Below are positions 54,528 to 64,000 of a stretch of DNA of 64,000 nucleotides, piece by piece. This DNA comes from Coenobita brevimanus (taxonomy: Eukaryota; Arthropoda; Malacostraca; Decapoda; Coenobitidae). How positions within the stretch are numbered: position 1 is the first letter of the stretch; each line of letters starts with the position of its first letter. The notes under the pieces are model-generated. The model was not told the DNA's origin. It did not search any database and was given only the letters and a program-made list of their open reading frames with translations. A program made the translations under genes and the position numbers. The DNA lies in contig CM064658.1 in assembly GCA_032717465.1 (NCBI GenBank), positions 8,564,332 through 8,628,331 of the forward strand, written 5' to 3'.

Positions 54528-54779
54528 ATGAGGTGACGATCGGACGTGCCCTAACCACCTCCTACTGATGAATTTACCTTGAATAGTTTCAGGAATTTTA
54601 TTTGTCCTGTCTCCCATTTTTTTTTTTTTTAACCTCTAAAGTGTTGTCTGTTGTAAATACAACTGATCATTATCTAAAAATAATTGTGTATACATTAACA
54701 TTCTCACTAATTTTTTGGAACCAGCTGACCACAGCAAGATCAAATATGGCCCCCAACATAAACAAAATAACTGGTTAAT
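54528..54779. other. Short non-coding stretch between element copies
   Basis: Contains a T-run at 54618-54631. No gene seen. Confidence 0.4.
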
Positions 54780-55071
54780 TTGAATTTCCTGGCTTTGACA
54801 GTGAAACCAGGGTAATGGACATGATCATCAAAACATTGACAATGACAATTAGCAGTAGAGAAAGGAAAATGGAAGAGTTTCGAGAGATGTGTCAGAAATG
54901 AATGGATCTAAAATTCAGATTCTGACTGAATCAAACAAAATGGTCAATGAAGAAAGAAACTATTGAATTAAGAAAGTAATCATAAAATGGAGAAGGTGAG
55001 TAATATACTGCAAGAACAGAAGAGAAGATGGGCACTTTTAAAGGAGGAAGAGAAAGAAGTGGTCCGTTTAA

Positions 55072-55748
55072 CCCTCTGGGAACGATGATGCAAACTGTCA
55101 TATCAGAATTGAGCTGAAGAGTAACTAATTATGCTATCTACGTCATTTTCAGTTTTGGGTTGAAGAGATACCAATCAGGCAATTTTTGACAAAAATATTA
55201 ACCAAAAATTAATTTTAGCATGAAGTGTCAAACCTCGGTGAGTCATAGGGGAGGGTATCTATTTCAAGGCCAACACTTTCAAATGGTCAGTGTCCTCTCA
55301 TCTTTCAGTGGTGTGTGTGTGTGGGGAGGGGGGGGGTGCAGATGCAATTTTTGGTGACTTACTCAAAAACTATTGGTCGTACTGAAATTCCAAAAACACC
55401 ACGAGGAAGCCCGTGAAATTCCGCATCTAGTCATATATTTTGCTCTTGCACAGTGTGGGCACAATTTTGTGCTAGGAGGTTTGGACGCTATTTTTACTCT
55501 GGAACTAGTTCATTCTTACTGCATTTCAGTACTTTTACTCATCAGTTTTGTACATTAATATTAGCTTATCTAACAGCATAAACACCAGCCATGATGATGG
55601 TATAAAATTTATACCAATATAACAAATTTCCAGTGCAAGTAAAATCCACGGGAAAGTTTTCCTATGTGCAGAGTCAGAGGCTGCCTTCACTCCATTCTCT
55701 CTGATCATGTCACAGAGTCTTATAGAAAACTTACAGTTCCTAAGAGGG
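55072..55748. mobile_element. TTAA-flanked MITE inserted in the old ORF1
   Basis: TTAA at 55068-55071 and 55749-55752. Inverted ends CCCTCTGGGAACG and CAGTTCCTAAGAGGG. Removing it rejoins the Lys/Glu-rich ORF1 relic. No transposase in 677 bp. The TTAA target suggests piggyBac-type (or Kolobok-type) mobilisation, but its ends differ from the piggyBac element at 29603-33340, so a different partner is implied. Confidence 0.8.
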
Positions 55749-56418
55749 TTAAAGGAAATTATTCAGGAACAAAGGGAAGAAAACAAGAAAAGAATGGAAG
55801 AAAATGTAATGAAGATACTGGAAAAGAAAGAGAAAATGGTGAAAGAAACTGTAGAAAGAAACGATGTGTTGTGATATATGGAGACAACGAGCAAGAGGAA
55901 AAGGTTAGGCCAGTGAGAATCGCGGGAGACTTGATTCGTGTGAGGGTTATTAAGTTGGAAGTGGTGGGAGTAAGGGAAGGTGAAAGAGATGAAAAACAGA
56001 AAAAATAGATATAATTATGGAAAGGCAGATTTTGCTTTCCTAAGGAACTATTTCCAAAATGTAGACTGGAGTGAAATGGATGCAGTCAGAAATGTTGATA
56101 AGAAGTATGAGTTTCTGATGGAAGTGTACAAAACAGGAATTAGTAAATATGCCCCAAAATTCTCTACAGCAATGGAAGAGAAGAAAAATGGTTCAACAAT
56201 AGATGCAGAAAGGCACCTGAGGCAAGAAACAGATCATGGAATAAAGTGAGAAGAAGGTATAGTGAAAAGGCATGGGAGGAATACAAGAAGGTTACAAATG
56301 AATATGTAAATATATAGGAAGAGGAAGAAAGAAAGTATGCAGAAAATACTGTCCAGTAACTAAATGTAAAAAAGAACCTATGCTATTTTATAGGTTTGTA
56401 AATGGTAAAATGAAAGTT

Positions 56419-56861
56419 TCATCATCATCATCATCATCATCCAATCCTGGGTTGTCCCATGAAGAATGTAGGAGCCCAGGGCTAGGCAAGTTGGTCCTGA
56501 CATTTAAGATGAAAATAACCAGCCTCACTCATCCCTGAGTGGCATAACATGAGCAATAAACCCCAACCATCCCTTAGATATAAACCTGCACTGGCTCCAT
56601 CTGATTGGAGTGCCTAATTGCCCACTAAACCATCAGGAGCCATAATTTGGTTACATGGTTGCCATCCAGAATAATAAATGGTTTCCTAGTGTACAAGAAG
56701 CCATTTGGCTTGTCACTCAGTGTAACATCACCCACAGACAGCAGGAAGAGGAAAAAATGAAGGAAAGAACGACAGAAAGGAAGGAAAGAAAGAAGGAAAG
56801 GGCAGTCACCCGAGAGCAGCTCTACATCGAGTGAGTGGATGGTGAGTGCCCCCACCTACCA
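56419..56861 (-). mobile_element. 450-bp SINE-like retroposon, copy 2, with TSD
   Basis: Inverted relative to 7708-8160 and matching along its length. The (GAT)n tail is intact (CATCATCATCATCATCATC on the plus strand, about 56420-56439). Flanks AATGAAAGTT (56409-56418) and AATTAAAGTT (56862-56871) agree at 9 of 10 and are the likely TSD. It interrupts the old CR1-like copy just before the RT domain. Confidence 0.8.
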
Positions 56862-58601
56862 AATTAAAGTTAAGGACAGTATAGCATAATTGAGAGATGG
56901 AGATGACTCTTATGAAAGAGGAGAAGATTTGTGCAAAATAATGAAAAACAAGTTGCAGTCAGTTTATGTACTGGAAAAGGAATTTAATGAACCTGAAATG
57001 GAAACCAGAACGATGAGAATGATGGAAATTACAGTTGACAAGAATGAGGTGCTGCAGATGATGAGGGACCTGGATGTGAGGAATGCAATGGGACCGGATA
57101 CGTGGCTGGATGGATCCTGAAAGAATGTGCCGATCAATTAATGTGGCCTGTTTATGTCATCATAAATAGCTCTCTGGAAAATGAACAGGTACCTAAAGAC
57201 TGGAAAAGAGCAAATATTATGCCAATATTCAAGGAAGGAGATAGGGAAGATCCACTTTACTATAGACCCATATCACTTATTAGCAATGTCTGTAAAATCT
57301 GTGAGAAAATTATCAGAAAAAGATGGTTGAGGTATTTAGAAGAAAATGAAGTGATAACACCAAGACAATTCAGTTTTAGGGAGGGAAGATCTTGTGCTAC
57401 CAATCTACTAAGTTTCTACAGTAGGGTGATAGATGTCATACAAGAAAGAGAGGAGTGGGCAGACTGTGTCTACCTAGACCTCAGGAAAGCATTTGCCAGG
57501 GTGCCCTATACGAGACTGCTGTGGAAGTTGCAGACCCTTGGAGAAGTGAATGGGTAACTAGAGTTTTAAAGTGGATGGAAGATTATCTGGTAGGAAGACA
57601 GATGAGAACAGTCATAAGAGACAAGGTTTCACAATGGAGAGATGTGGCTAGTGGAGTGCCCCAGGGCTCTGTCTTGGCTTTAACAATGTTTCTGATATAT
57701 ATAAATGATTTGCCGGAAGGTTTGATTAGTTACATGAGTATGTTCACCGATGATGCTAAAATCATGAAAAATACTGAGTGTACTGAAGAATACTGATAAC
57801 TGTAAAGAGATGCAAAAGGACTTGAACAAACTCCACAACTGGAGCCAGAATTGGAAAATGGAATTCAATGCCATGAAGTGCCATGTGTAACAAGTGGGAG
57901 TGAGTGGAAAAAGACCAACTTGGATTAAATGGGCAGTGAGATAATTAACAAAAGAAAGGAAGAGAAGGCTTTGGGAGTGATTATACCAGATCACCTCCCA
58001 CCAGAAAAACATATAAACAGAATCATTGGAGGCACATATGAATTACTGTACTGACCAACATGAGAGTGGCTCTTAATTATATGGACGAGTAAATGCTGAG
58101 GGAGTTGATAGTGTCCATGATAAGGCCAAGACTAGAATATGTAGCTGTGGTATGGTCACCTCATCTGAAAAAGCATACTGATAAACTGGAGAAGGTACAA
58201 CAGGTGGCTATGAGGAGGATATCATGCTTAAGGGAACTGGCCTATGAGGAGAGATTAGAAAAACTGAAGTTACCAACACTGTGTCAGAGAAGGGAAAGAG
58301 GAGATTTAATTACAATGTTTTGATATGTAAGAGGTCTGAAGAAAGTGGAGAGAGAGAATCATTTTGCACTGGTCAATAGAAGAACAAAAGGTCATGACTT
58401 TATATTCAGGAACAGCAGATGTCTTAATGATCTTAAAAGGTTCAGTTTCCAAAACAGTAGTACAAGTACTTGGAAAAACTTAGACAAGGAGGTGATGAAA
58501 GAAAAATGCATCCATGTGTTTAAAACTAGACTGGATAAAGAAGATATGGAGACAGGACAATACAAGCTTAGTTCAGCTCCGGTATACTACAAATAGGTAA
58601 A

Positions 58602-58646
58602 TACACACACGCATGCAGGCACGCACGCACGCACGCGCACACACAC
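58602..58646. repeat. AC/GCAC-rich tail between two CR1-like copies
   Basis: ACACACACGCATGCAGGC, then GCAC repeats and ACACACAC. The next copy begins at 58647 with CTGATATTTGG. Confidence 0.9.
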
Positions 58647-59769
58647 CTGATATTTGGAAAAAAAGCAAATATTGTCCCCTTATTCAAGAAAGGAAATAGA
58701 CAAAATCCACTCAACTACCGACCAGTATCACTGACCAGTGTTGTAAGCAAGGTATTAGAAAAGCTTATAAGAAAAGCTTGGGTAAATCATCTAGAAGAAC
58801 ACAGTATGATAACAGAAAGACAGTTTAGTTTCAGAAAAGGAAAATCATGTGTTACTAATCTGTTGAGCTACTATGACAGAGTAACAAACACAATACAGGA
58901 AAGGGAAGGATGGGTGGACAGTATCTATTTAGATTTCAAGAAAGCTTTTGACCCAGTACCACACCAACGACTTTTATGGAAACTGTACCATCAAGGAGGA
59001 ATTCGAGGCAAACTGTTTTGTTGGATGCAAGACTTTCTCATAAAAAGAGAAATGAGGACAGTACTAAGAGGAAACTACTCATCATGGAAAGAAGTGACTA
59101 GTGGAGTACCATAGGGTTCAGTGCTGGCACCAATCATGTTTTTAGTGTATATAAATGATATAAACAGTAACACTGGAAATGAGAGCTATCTGAATATGTT
59201 TGCTGATGATGCAAAAATACAAAGGAGAATTACTAACACAGACTCTTGTAAAGAGCTACAAGAAGAATTAAACTTCATGAATGGAGTAGTACATGGCAAA
59301 TGGAATTCAATGTGGACAAGTGTCATGTAATCAAGTTTGGTAAAAGTGGAAAAAGACCTGATTGGGATTATAAGTTAGGAAATAAAACCCTATACACATC
59401 AGAAAGAGAGAAAGACCTAGGTGTGATTATCGATAACAGACTATCTCCGGCTGACCACATCAGCGAGAAGGTACGGAACATGTACAGTATACACTGCTTG
59501 CAAATATGAGAATAGCATTCACATACATAAATGAAGACATGCTAAGAAGGATAATAACATCATTCATTAGACCAACCCTGGAATATGCATCAGTAGTCTG
59601 GAGTCCTCATCTCAAAAAGCATATAGACAAGACTGAAAAAGTTCAAAGGGCCGCTACAAGATGGGTACCAAGCTTAAGGGACCTAAGCTACGAAGAAAGA
59701 CTACATAAACTGAATCTACCAACACTACAGGAGAGAAGGAAAAGAGGTGACATAATAATGCTATATAAG

Positions 59770-60850
59770 ATTGTGGAAAGTGTTAAGAATATATGGAGTA
59801 GATGGGAAGTTGTTGAATGCTGTGAAGAGTATGTACGATGGTGCGAAGGCTGCAGTGCGTGTGGATGGTGAACTAAGTGAATTTTTCTCTTTGAAAGTTG
59901 GTTTGAAACAGGGATGTGTCATGTCTCCATGGTTGTTCAATCTGTACATGGATGGGGTAATAAAAGAGGTACAAGGTAGGGTAGTGGATGTTGGAGTGGC
60001 CCTGGTGAGAGAGGATAGTGTTTGGAAACTCCCTGTACTGTTGTTTGCAGATGATACTGTGTTGTTGAGTGAAGACGAAGGGGAGCTACAAGGCTTGGTG
60101 GATGAGTTTGAGAGAGTGTGTAAGAAACGGAACCTAAAGGTGAATGTAGGGAAGAGTAAAGTGATGGTCTTTGAGAGAGGTGAAGTTAGTGAATGTACAG
60201 CGAGGTTGGATGGTGAGGAATTGGAAAATGTGAGTACGTTTAAGTATTTGGGTAGTGTGATGAGTAAGGATGGAGGTTTGGAGGGTGAAGTGCTTGAAAG
60301 GGTACAGCAGGGAAGAAAGGTTGCTGGTTCCTTGAAAGCAGTGATAAGAAACAGGGAAGTGAGCATGGAAGTGAAAAAGTTACTACATGACAGTATTGTG
60401 ATACCAACTCTAACGTACGGAAGTGAAGCTTGGACATTGTTGGAAGGACACAAGTCAAGAGTGAGAGCAGTGGAAATGAGTTATTTAAGAGGAGCCTGTG
60501 GAGTCACGTGGAGAGACAGGCTGACGAATGAGGATATAAAGGAGCGTTGTGGTGTGGATGTGGATGTGATAGGAAGCGTTATGAGGAACACACTGAGGTG
60601 GTTTGGCCATGTGGAGAGGATGGATGGTGAAAGACTGACGAAGAGAGTGTATGTGAGTGAGGTGGAGGGGGGAAGAGGGAGGGGGAGGCCGAGGATGAGA
60701 TGGAGGGATGGGGTGGAGAGGTATATGAGAGAGGGGGGTGTGAGTTGGGAGCAGGGCAGTGAAATGGCGGGGGACAGGGCGACTTGGAGGCGATTTGTTT
60801 GTGGCCACCCCAAACGGGATTGAGGCGTCTGGCAATAGATAGATAGATAG
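59770..60850 (+). mobile_element. 5'-truncated RT element with (GATA)n tail inserted in copy C
   Basis: It interrupts ATGCTATATAAG|TGCATATCAGG. The trinucleotide AAG is present on both sides (59767-59769, 60851-60853) and may be the TSD. It ends GGCGTCTGGCAATAGATAGATAG. Other copies of this end: 17529-17586, 38996-39215, 40668-40846. Confidence 0.85.
59771..60823 (+). pseudogene. RT fragment (palm, thumb, C-terminus) of the (GATA)n-tailed element
   Basis: About 350 codons open from the insertion edge to the stop. Motifs: VGLKQGCVMSPWLFNLYMDG (about 43-62), VLLFADDTVLL (FADD near residue 93), LKVNVGKSKVMVFE, FKYLGSVMSKDGG, PTLTYGSEAWTL, LRWFGHVERMDGERLTKR. The first catalytic Asp region and the endonuclease are missing because of 5' truncation, so it is inactive despite the clean frame. 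The clean frame suggests a young insertion. Resembles widespread invertebrate RTE/CR1-like RTs; clade not assigned. Confidence 0.9.
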
Positions 60851-61142
60851 AAGTGCATATCAGGGAAGGAGAAAATAGACATAAATGATTACTTAACATA
60901 TGGAGAAGCATCAGCAAGAGGACACTGCAAAAAACTGCATAAGAAGAGAGGTGATAAAGACGTAAGGAAATTCAGTTTCCCAAACAGAGCAATTGATCAA
61001 TGGAATGCACTACCGAATGAAATAGTGTGTGCCAAAACAATTCACAAATTTAAGGATATGTACGATAAATATGGTTTAAGACACGGGATAGTACGAGCTT
61101 GACTCATTCCTGTAAAGATACAATTAGGTAAGAACACACACA

Positions 61143-63421
61143 TAAGGAAAAAACATTGTTTATTAAATTTCTGGGCAATGATACTTTCTGACTAACTGTA
61201 CATAAAATACTAATGTGCAAAAATACCAGAGTTTAAGCTTAAAATATACCATACATTAATAATGGGTAGAGTTAATCTACAAAAATAATCAACATCACCA
61301 AAATAATACTGTACCAATTTACCCTAAGGATTAAGATATACTTTACATCACCATCACTATTTCCCACATGTAGGTAGAGTGAGGTAGAGTAGAGAATGCC
61401 AGAAAGAAAAAATATAACAGAGGGAGTGGAAGAACTTGTCAACATGTCCAATGAAATGACATTCATTCCCCATTGCAGCCATTGGATTACTGGCTCTATC
61501 AGATAGGTACACCTGTCTGCATGTAGCTGCATATGTGCCTGTCACATTTACCCATTCTTTATTAGTTTTGTAACTAATAATGATCATACCTCCAGATGCT
61601 TTTTTTCAGCCTTGAGGAAGACATTGTATCAAAGGGCTTCATGGACGCTACATTTAACCTCTCCAGTTTGTAGAGTCTTTCCAAAGTTGAGGAATATTTA
61701 AATATCTTTACTTTTCTGAATGAAAGTGTATTCCACAAGGGGAGCTTTGTGGAGTAACTCTAAATGCATAATAATCAAAATAAAGAAATCAGAGGACAGA
61801 ATATAGAATTTGAGACACATGGCACTTTTGAAGCTCCTCCATGGAACACATCATTTTTATACACTGCTCTGTGGAGGAACACTGAAGGCTTCATTGGTAA
61901 AATTAATCATTCATTGTGTAACTTCCATTTCCTAAGTTTATAGAGTTTGACAAATTCAGAGTTACTCCACACAGCTCAAATGTTGTATAAAGTACTGTTA
62001 ATACCCTTCAGTCCATTAATGTATTTCTGATTTTATTATTGCTTTCTCAATCTAACTCCTCAAAGTTCAAAAAAATCTCTACAGCTAAATAAAATCTGAA
62101 GTATAAAGTACGTCATCGGATTCATGGGGTTAAAATCGTAGGAATAGACACACAAAATAAGCTACTGGAGAATATCTTATCCCCAACAATCCTAATGATA
62201 TACAGGTTACCAGTCGGCTTGTGCGGGCCGATTACACTTGGTTCACAGACTACACACACATCCAAAGCCACAACAACACTACAATCACACTTACACGCAC
62301 TTCTCACCCTACATACAATCTCTACCAGACAGCCTAAGCCACTTGGTAGAGATACATCGGCTGTATCGTCCCTACTTCGGTCAGGATAGGCCAGTCCTGC
62401 AGTGGATACTCAAACGGCTGATGATGATGATGATGATGATATTTTTCCTAACTTCAAAATTATATACAGTAGTTTACAGCACAGGAGAGACTTCACAGCC
62501 TGAAAGGATTAAATGTAGTCTTCATTAACCCTTTGTTACATCCATTTTACTTTATTCTTGCTACCTTCAGTTTTCAGCTTAGGAGAAACTATTCATAAAT
62601 GGAGGGGTTAGAAACAGCCTTCATTAACCCCTTCAATATAATGCATTTACTCAAACTCCCTTTATCCGAAAGGCCTATTCCAAGTTAGATAAAACTGTCT
62701 AGTAACAACCGTTGTTGCAGTTGAGTGACCCCAGTCTGTCTAGCTGAGCAGACCAATCAACTGCAGGCAAACAACTGTCTCTGCAGGGCCATCCTGTGCA
62801 GTGAACTGATGTTTTTATGCGGCAGACAGCACCTCACTGTGGTGAGGTGCAGGAAAGAGCGTGAAGGTTTGGTTCCCTGACGGACACCTCATTCGCATCT
62901 CTCCACGCAGTTAACAGGGGCACCATACATACTGTAGTAGGCTTCACATCATCCCACAAGAATAAACTAAACAGAATGTATGTGAATTCAAACGATTAAT
63001 ATATGCACTTTATCAAGAAAGCTTCCTTACCAAGTGATTGCTGTTGTTTTTTGTTTAAAGTTCCTTTTTTTTTTATGGCATATGAATACACAATATACCT
63101 GAAAAGTTACTGGATATACATTTTGTTCACTAGGAAATACCCTCATACTGTATTAAAATTCAGTATTGGGTATCATTCTTCCACTTTCAAGAACTATATC
63201 ACTATAAATGTTGAAGAAGGATGCCGACTCCGACTCCAGCCACAAGGATCTGAATCCTCACTTCTGACTGATTTCACACCCCTGAGAGACAAACCTATTC
63301 ACTCTAGCCGACGACACACCATTTTACTAAGCAGTGACAAGTTTGAGCCATACTGTGTCTCATGACTATTCTGGCAGCGCTTCAATGATCTACAATCAAC
63401 CTCCCCATCTCTCTACATGTA
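61143..63421 (+). repeat. 2.3-kb duplicated block, copy 2
   Basis: Matches 18831-21372 without the 255-bp RT insertion. Its left edge is fused to the AC tail of CR1-like copy C. Its right edge is a TA interrupted by a Tc1/mariner-type terminus, so homology may resume beyond the window. The frame matching 19046-19372 is shortened by a one-base insertion in a T-run near 61602. Confidence 0.95.
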
Positions 63422-64000
63422 CAGTCGTGGTCATAAATAATCACCTACCCTCCTGTACCCCGTGCCTCAGGCTGGCTCATTTATGCGCGGCAAGTCACAC
63501 TGGACTAAGAGGGGCGAAGAGGGAGGGGCCAGAGAGAGAAGGGAAGGTGGATGGGGGGGACGAGCGATGGTGCTGGGGTGGAGTGAGGGAGGGGAGGGAG
63601 GGTAGGTAGGGGAGAGAGAATGAAATGTGAAGTTCTGGCCACATAATTTGTTTTCTTTCATTCAGCGCATTATATGAAGGAGTTAATATTCGGTAGATAA
63701 AGCTGCATTACACCTTGTATAGCGGCATCAGATAAACTTTAGATAGGTGGTGATATCAAGGGCTGGCTCGTGAGAGAAATATATTGACGTGACAGATCAA
63801 ATATTAGTGCAGAGCCATCGAGATTGTGTAGGCCCAGATTGTCAAGGCATGGAAGCCAGAGAAGGAGAGGACACGGGCCCGCCTCCTCCAGCACACCAAA
63901 GACGAGTGGGAGCTGTTCAGACGAAACCAGCAAACCATCAACAACATTGTTTCCTCGGTGCCGCGAAGGCTGCATGAGTGTTTTAAAGCATGAGGCCACT
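63422..64000 (+). mobile_element. Tc1/mariner-type relic (runs off the window)
   Basis: Starts TA|CAGTCGTGGTCATAAATAA, a typical Tc1/mariner terminus inserted at TA (63420-63421). Copy 1 of the block shows the uninterrupted CATGTACCTATGG. It continues through non-coding DNA (G-rich at 63520-63625) to a transposase C-terminal relic. The right end is not in the window. Confidence 0.75.
63811..63993 (+). pseudogene. Tc1/mariner transposase C-terminal relic
   Basis: Reads IEIV, a stop, then AQIVKAWKPEKERTRARLLQ, HTKDEWELFRRNQQ and SSVPRRLHECFKA before a stop. It matches the family C-terminus, where the PIENVW motif with the last catalytic residue nearby is followed by a conserved W and VxSxPxRL. 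The Trp of that motif is a TAG here and the rest of the catalytic domain is missing. Confidence 0.8.

Larger units (their letters stand above)
54780..58601 (+). mobile_element. Old, decayed CR1-like copy with two nested insertions
   Basis: ORF1 relic at 54830-55070 and 55753-55980 (CVVIYGDNEQEEKV corresponds to the ORF1 RNA-binding domain start). The linker/RT relic runs 55980-58596 ([86 protein letters not shown]). The endonuclease is missing, an internal deletion. Interrupted by a TTAA element (55072-55748) and a retroposon (56419-56861). Note the aspartate-bearing box reads FTDD. Several stops and shifts. Confidence 0.85.
58647..61132 (+). mobile_element. 5'-truncated CR1-like copy C, interrupted by another RT element
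   Basis: Begins inside the RT (corresponding to 53112 of the intact copy) and runs to the family 3' end, interrupted at 59770-60850. Very similar to the intact copy. Defects: CAG to TAG in SGVPQGS (59112-59114), a 4-base deletion near 59270, a 4-base insertion near 59483, and the insertion itself. Confidence 0.95.

Noticed and set aside
1..64000. CRISPR array, bacterial operon, rRNA gene or endogenous virus
   Set aside because: Tandem arrays lack unique spacers; no rRNA-like or capsid/virus-replicase-like sequence was recognised; codon and repeat structure is eukaryotic.

Overview
The window looks like a gene-poor stretch of an arthropod nuclear genome. A malacostracan (decapod) crustacean is my best guess, but this is inference only. 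The reasons are the dense microsatellites, several non-LTR retrotransposon lineages at different stages of decay, piggyBac, Tigger/pogo and Tc1/mariner DNA transposons, tRNA-derived SINEs with clean target-site duplications (TSDs), and only traces of a host gene. There are no bacterial operons, rRNA genes, CRISPR arrays or recognisable virus. A 100-N assembly gap lies at 11583-11682.

Layout: 0.5-5.5 kb is a badly decayed I/R1/Jockey-type non-LTR element (gag-like ORF1, endonuclease, RT with YADD box, RNase H). 5.9-9.2 kb holds microsatellites, a 450-bp retroposon and a 32-bp minisatellite. 9.8-11.6 kb is copy A of an unusual repeated gene: two retropepsin-like domains (two LDTG motifs), an in-frame amber codon between the first LDTG and the rest, and a candidate 5'UTR intron. 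Copy B lies inverted at 25.4-27.2 kb and keeps the same amber codon. 11.8-17.6 kb is mostly tandem repeats (75-bp, 32-bp and 117-bp units) and SINEs. 18.2-18.8 kb is a Tigger-like deletion derivative. 18.8-21.4 kb is a 2.3-kb block repeated at 61.1-63.4 kb. 23.8-25.4 kb and 34.8-37.7 kb are two copies of an unclassified GC-rich insertion with TG...CA-type ends and 5-bp TSDs. 29.6-33.3 kb is a nearly intact piggyBac element.

38-43 kb contains 3' ends of several retroelements, a 258-bp hairpin element and an RT fragment with a PHD-like finger. On the minus strand, 43.19-43.37 kb and 48.76-48.94 kb are two exons of an LDL-receptor/LRP-type gene, the only host gene I can support. Their intron is filled by a 1.14-kb inverted-repeat element and a near-complete single-ORF endonuclease-RT retrotransposon (45.2-48.3 kb).

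49.8-61.1 kb is a cluster of four copies of one CR1-like retrotransposon family: one apparently intact copy (50.5-54.5 kb, two overlapping ORFs), one old copy and two 5'-truncated copies. Several abut (AC)n tracts on both sides, which suggests insertion into (AC)n microsatellites. The window ends inside a Tc1/mariner relic that interrupts the second copy of the duplicated block.

The genes do not form a pathway. The main stories are transposon insertion history (several empty and filled sites can be read directly), an unusual twin-retropepsin repeat gene, and an unclassified GC-rich mobile element.
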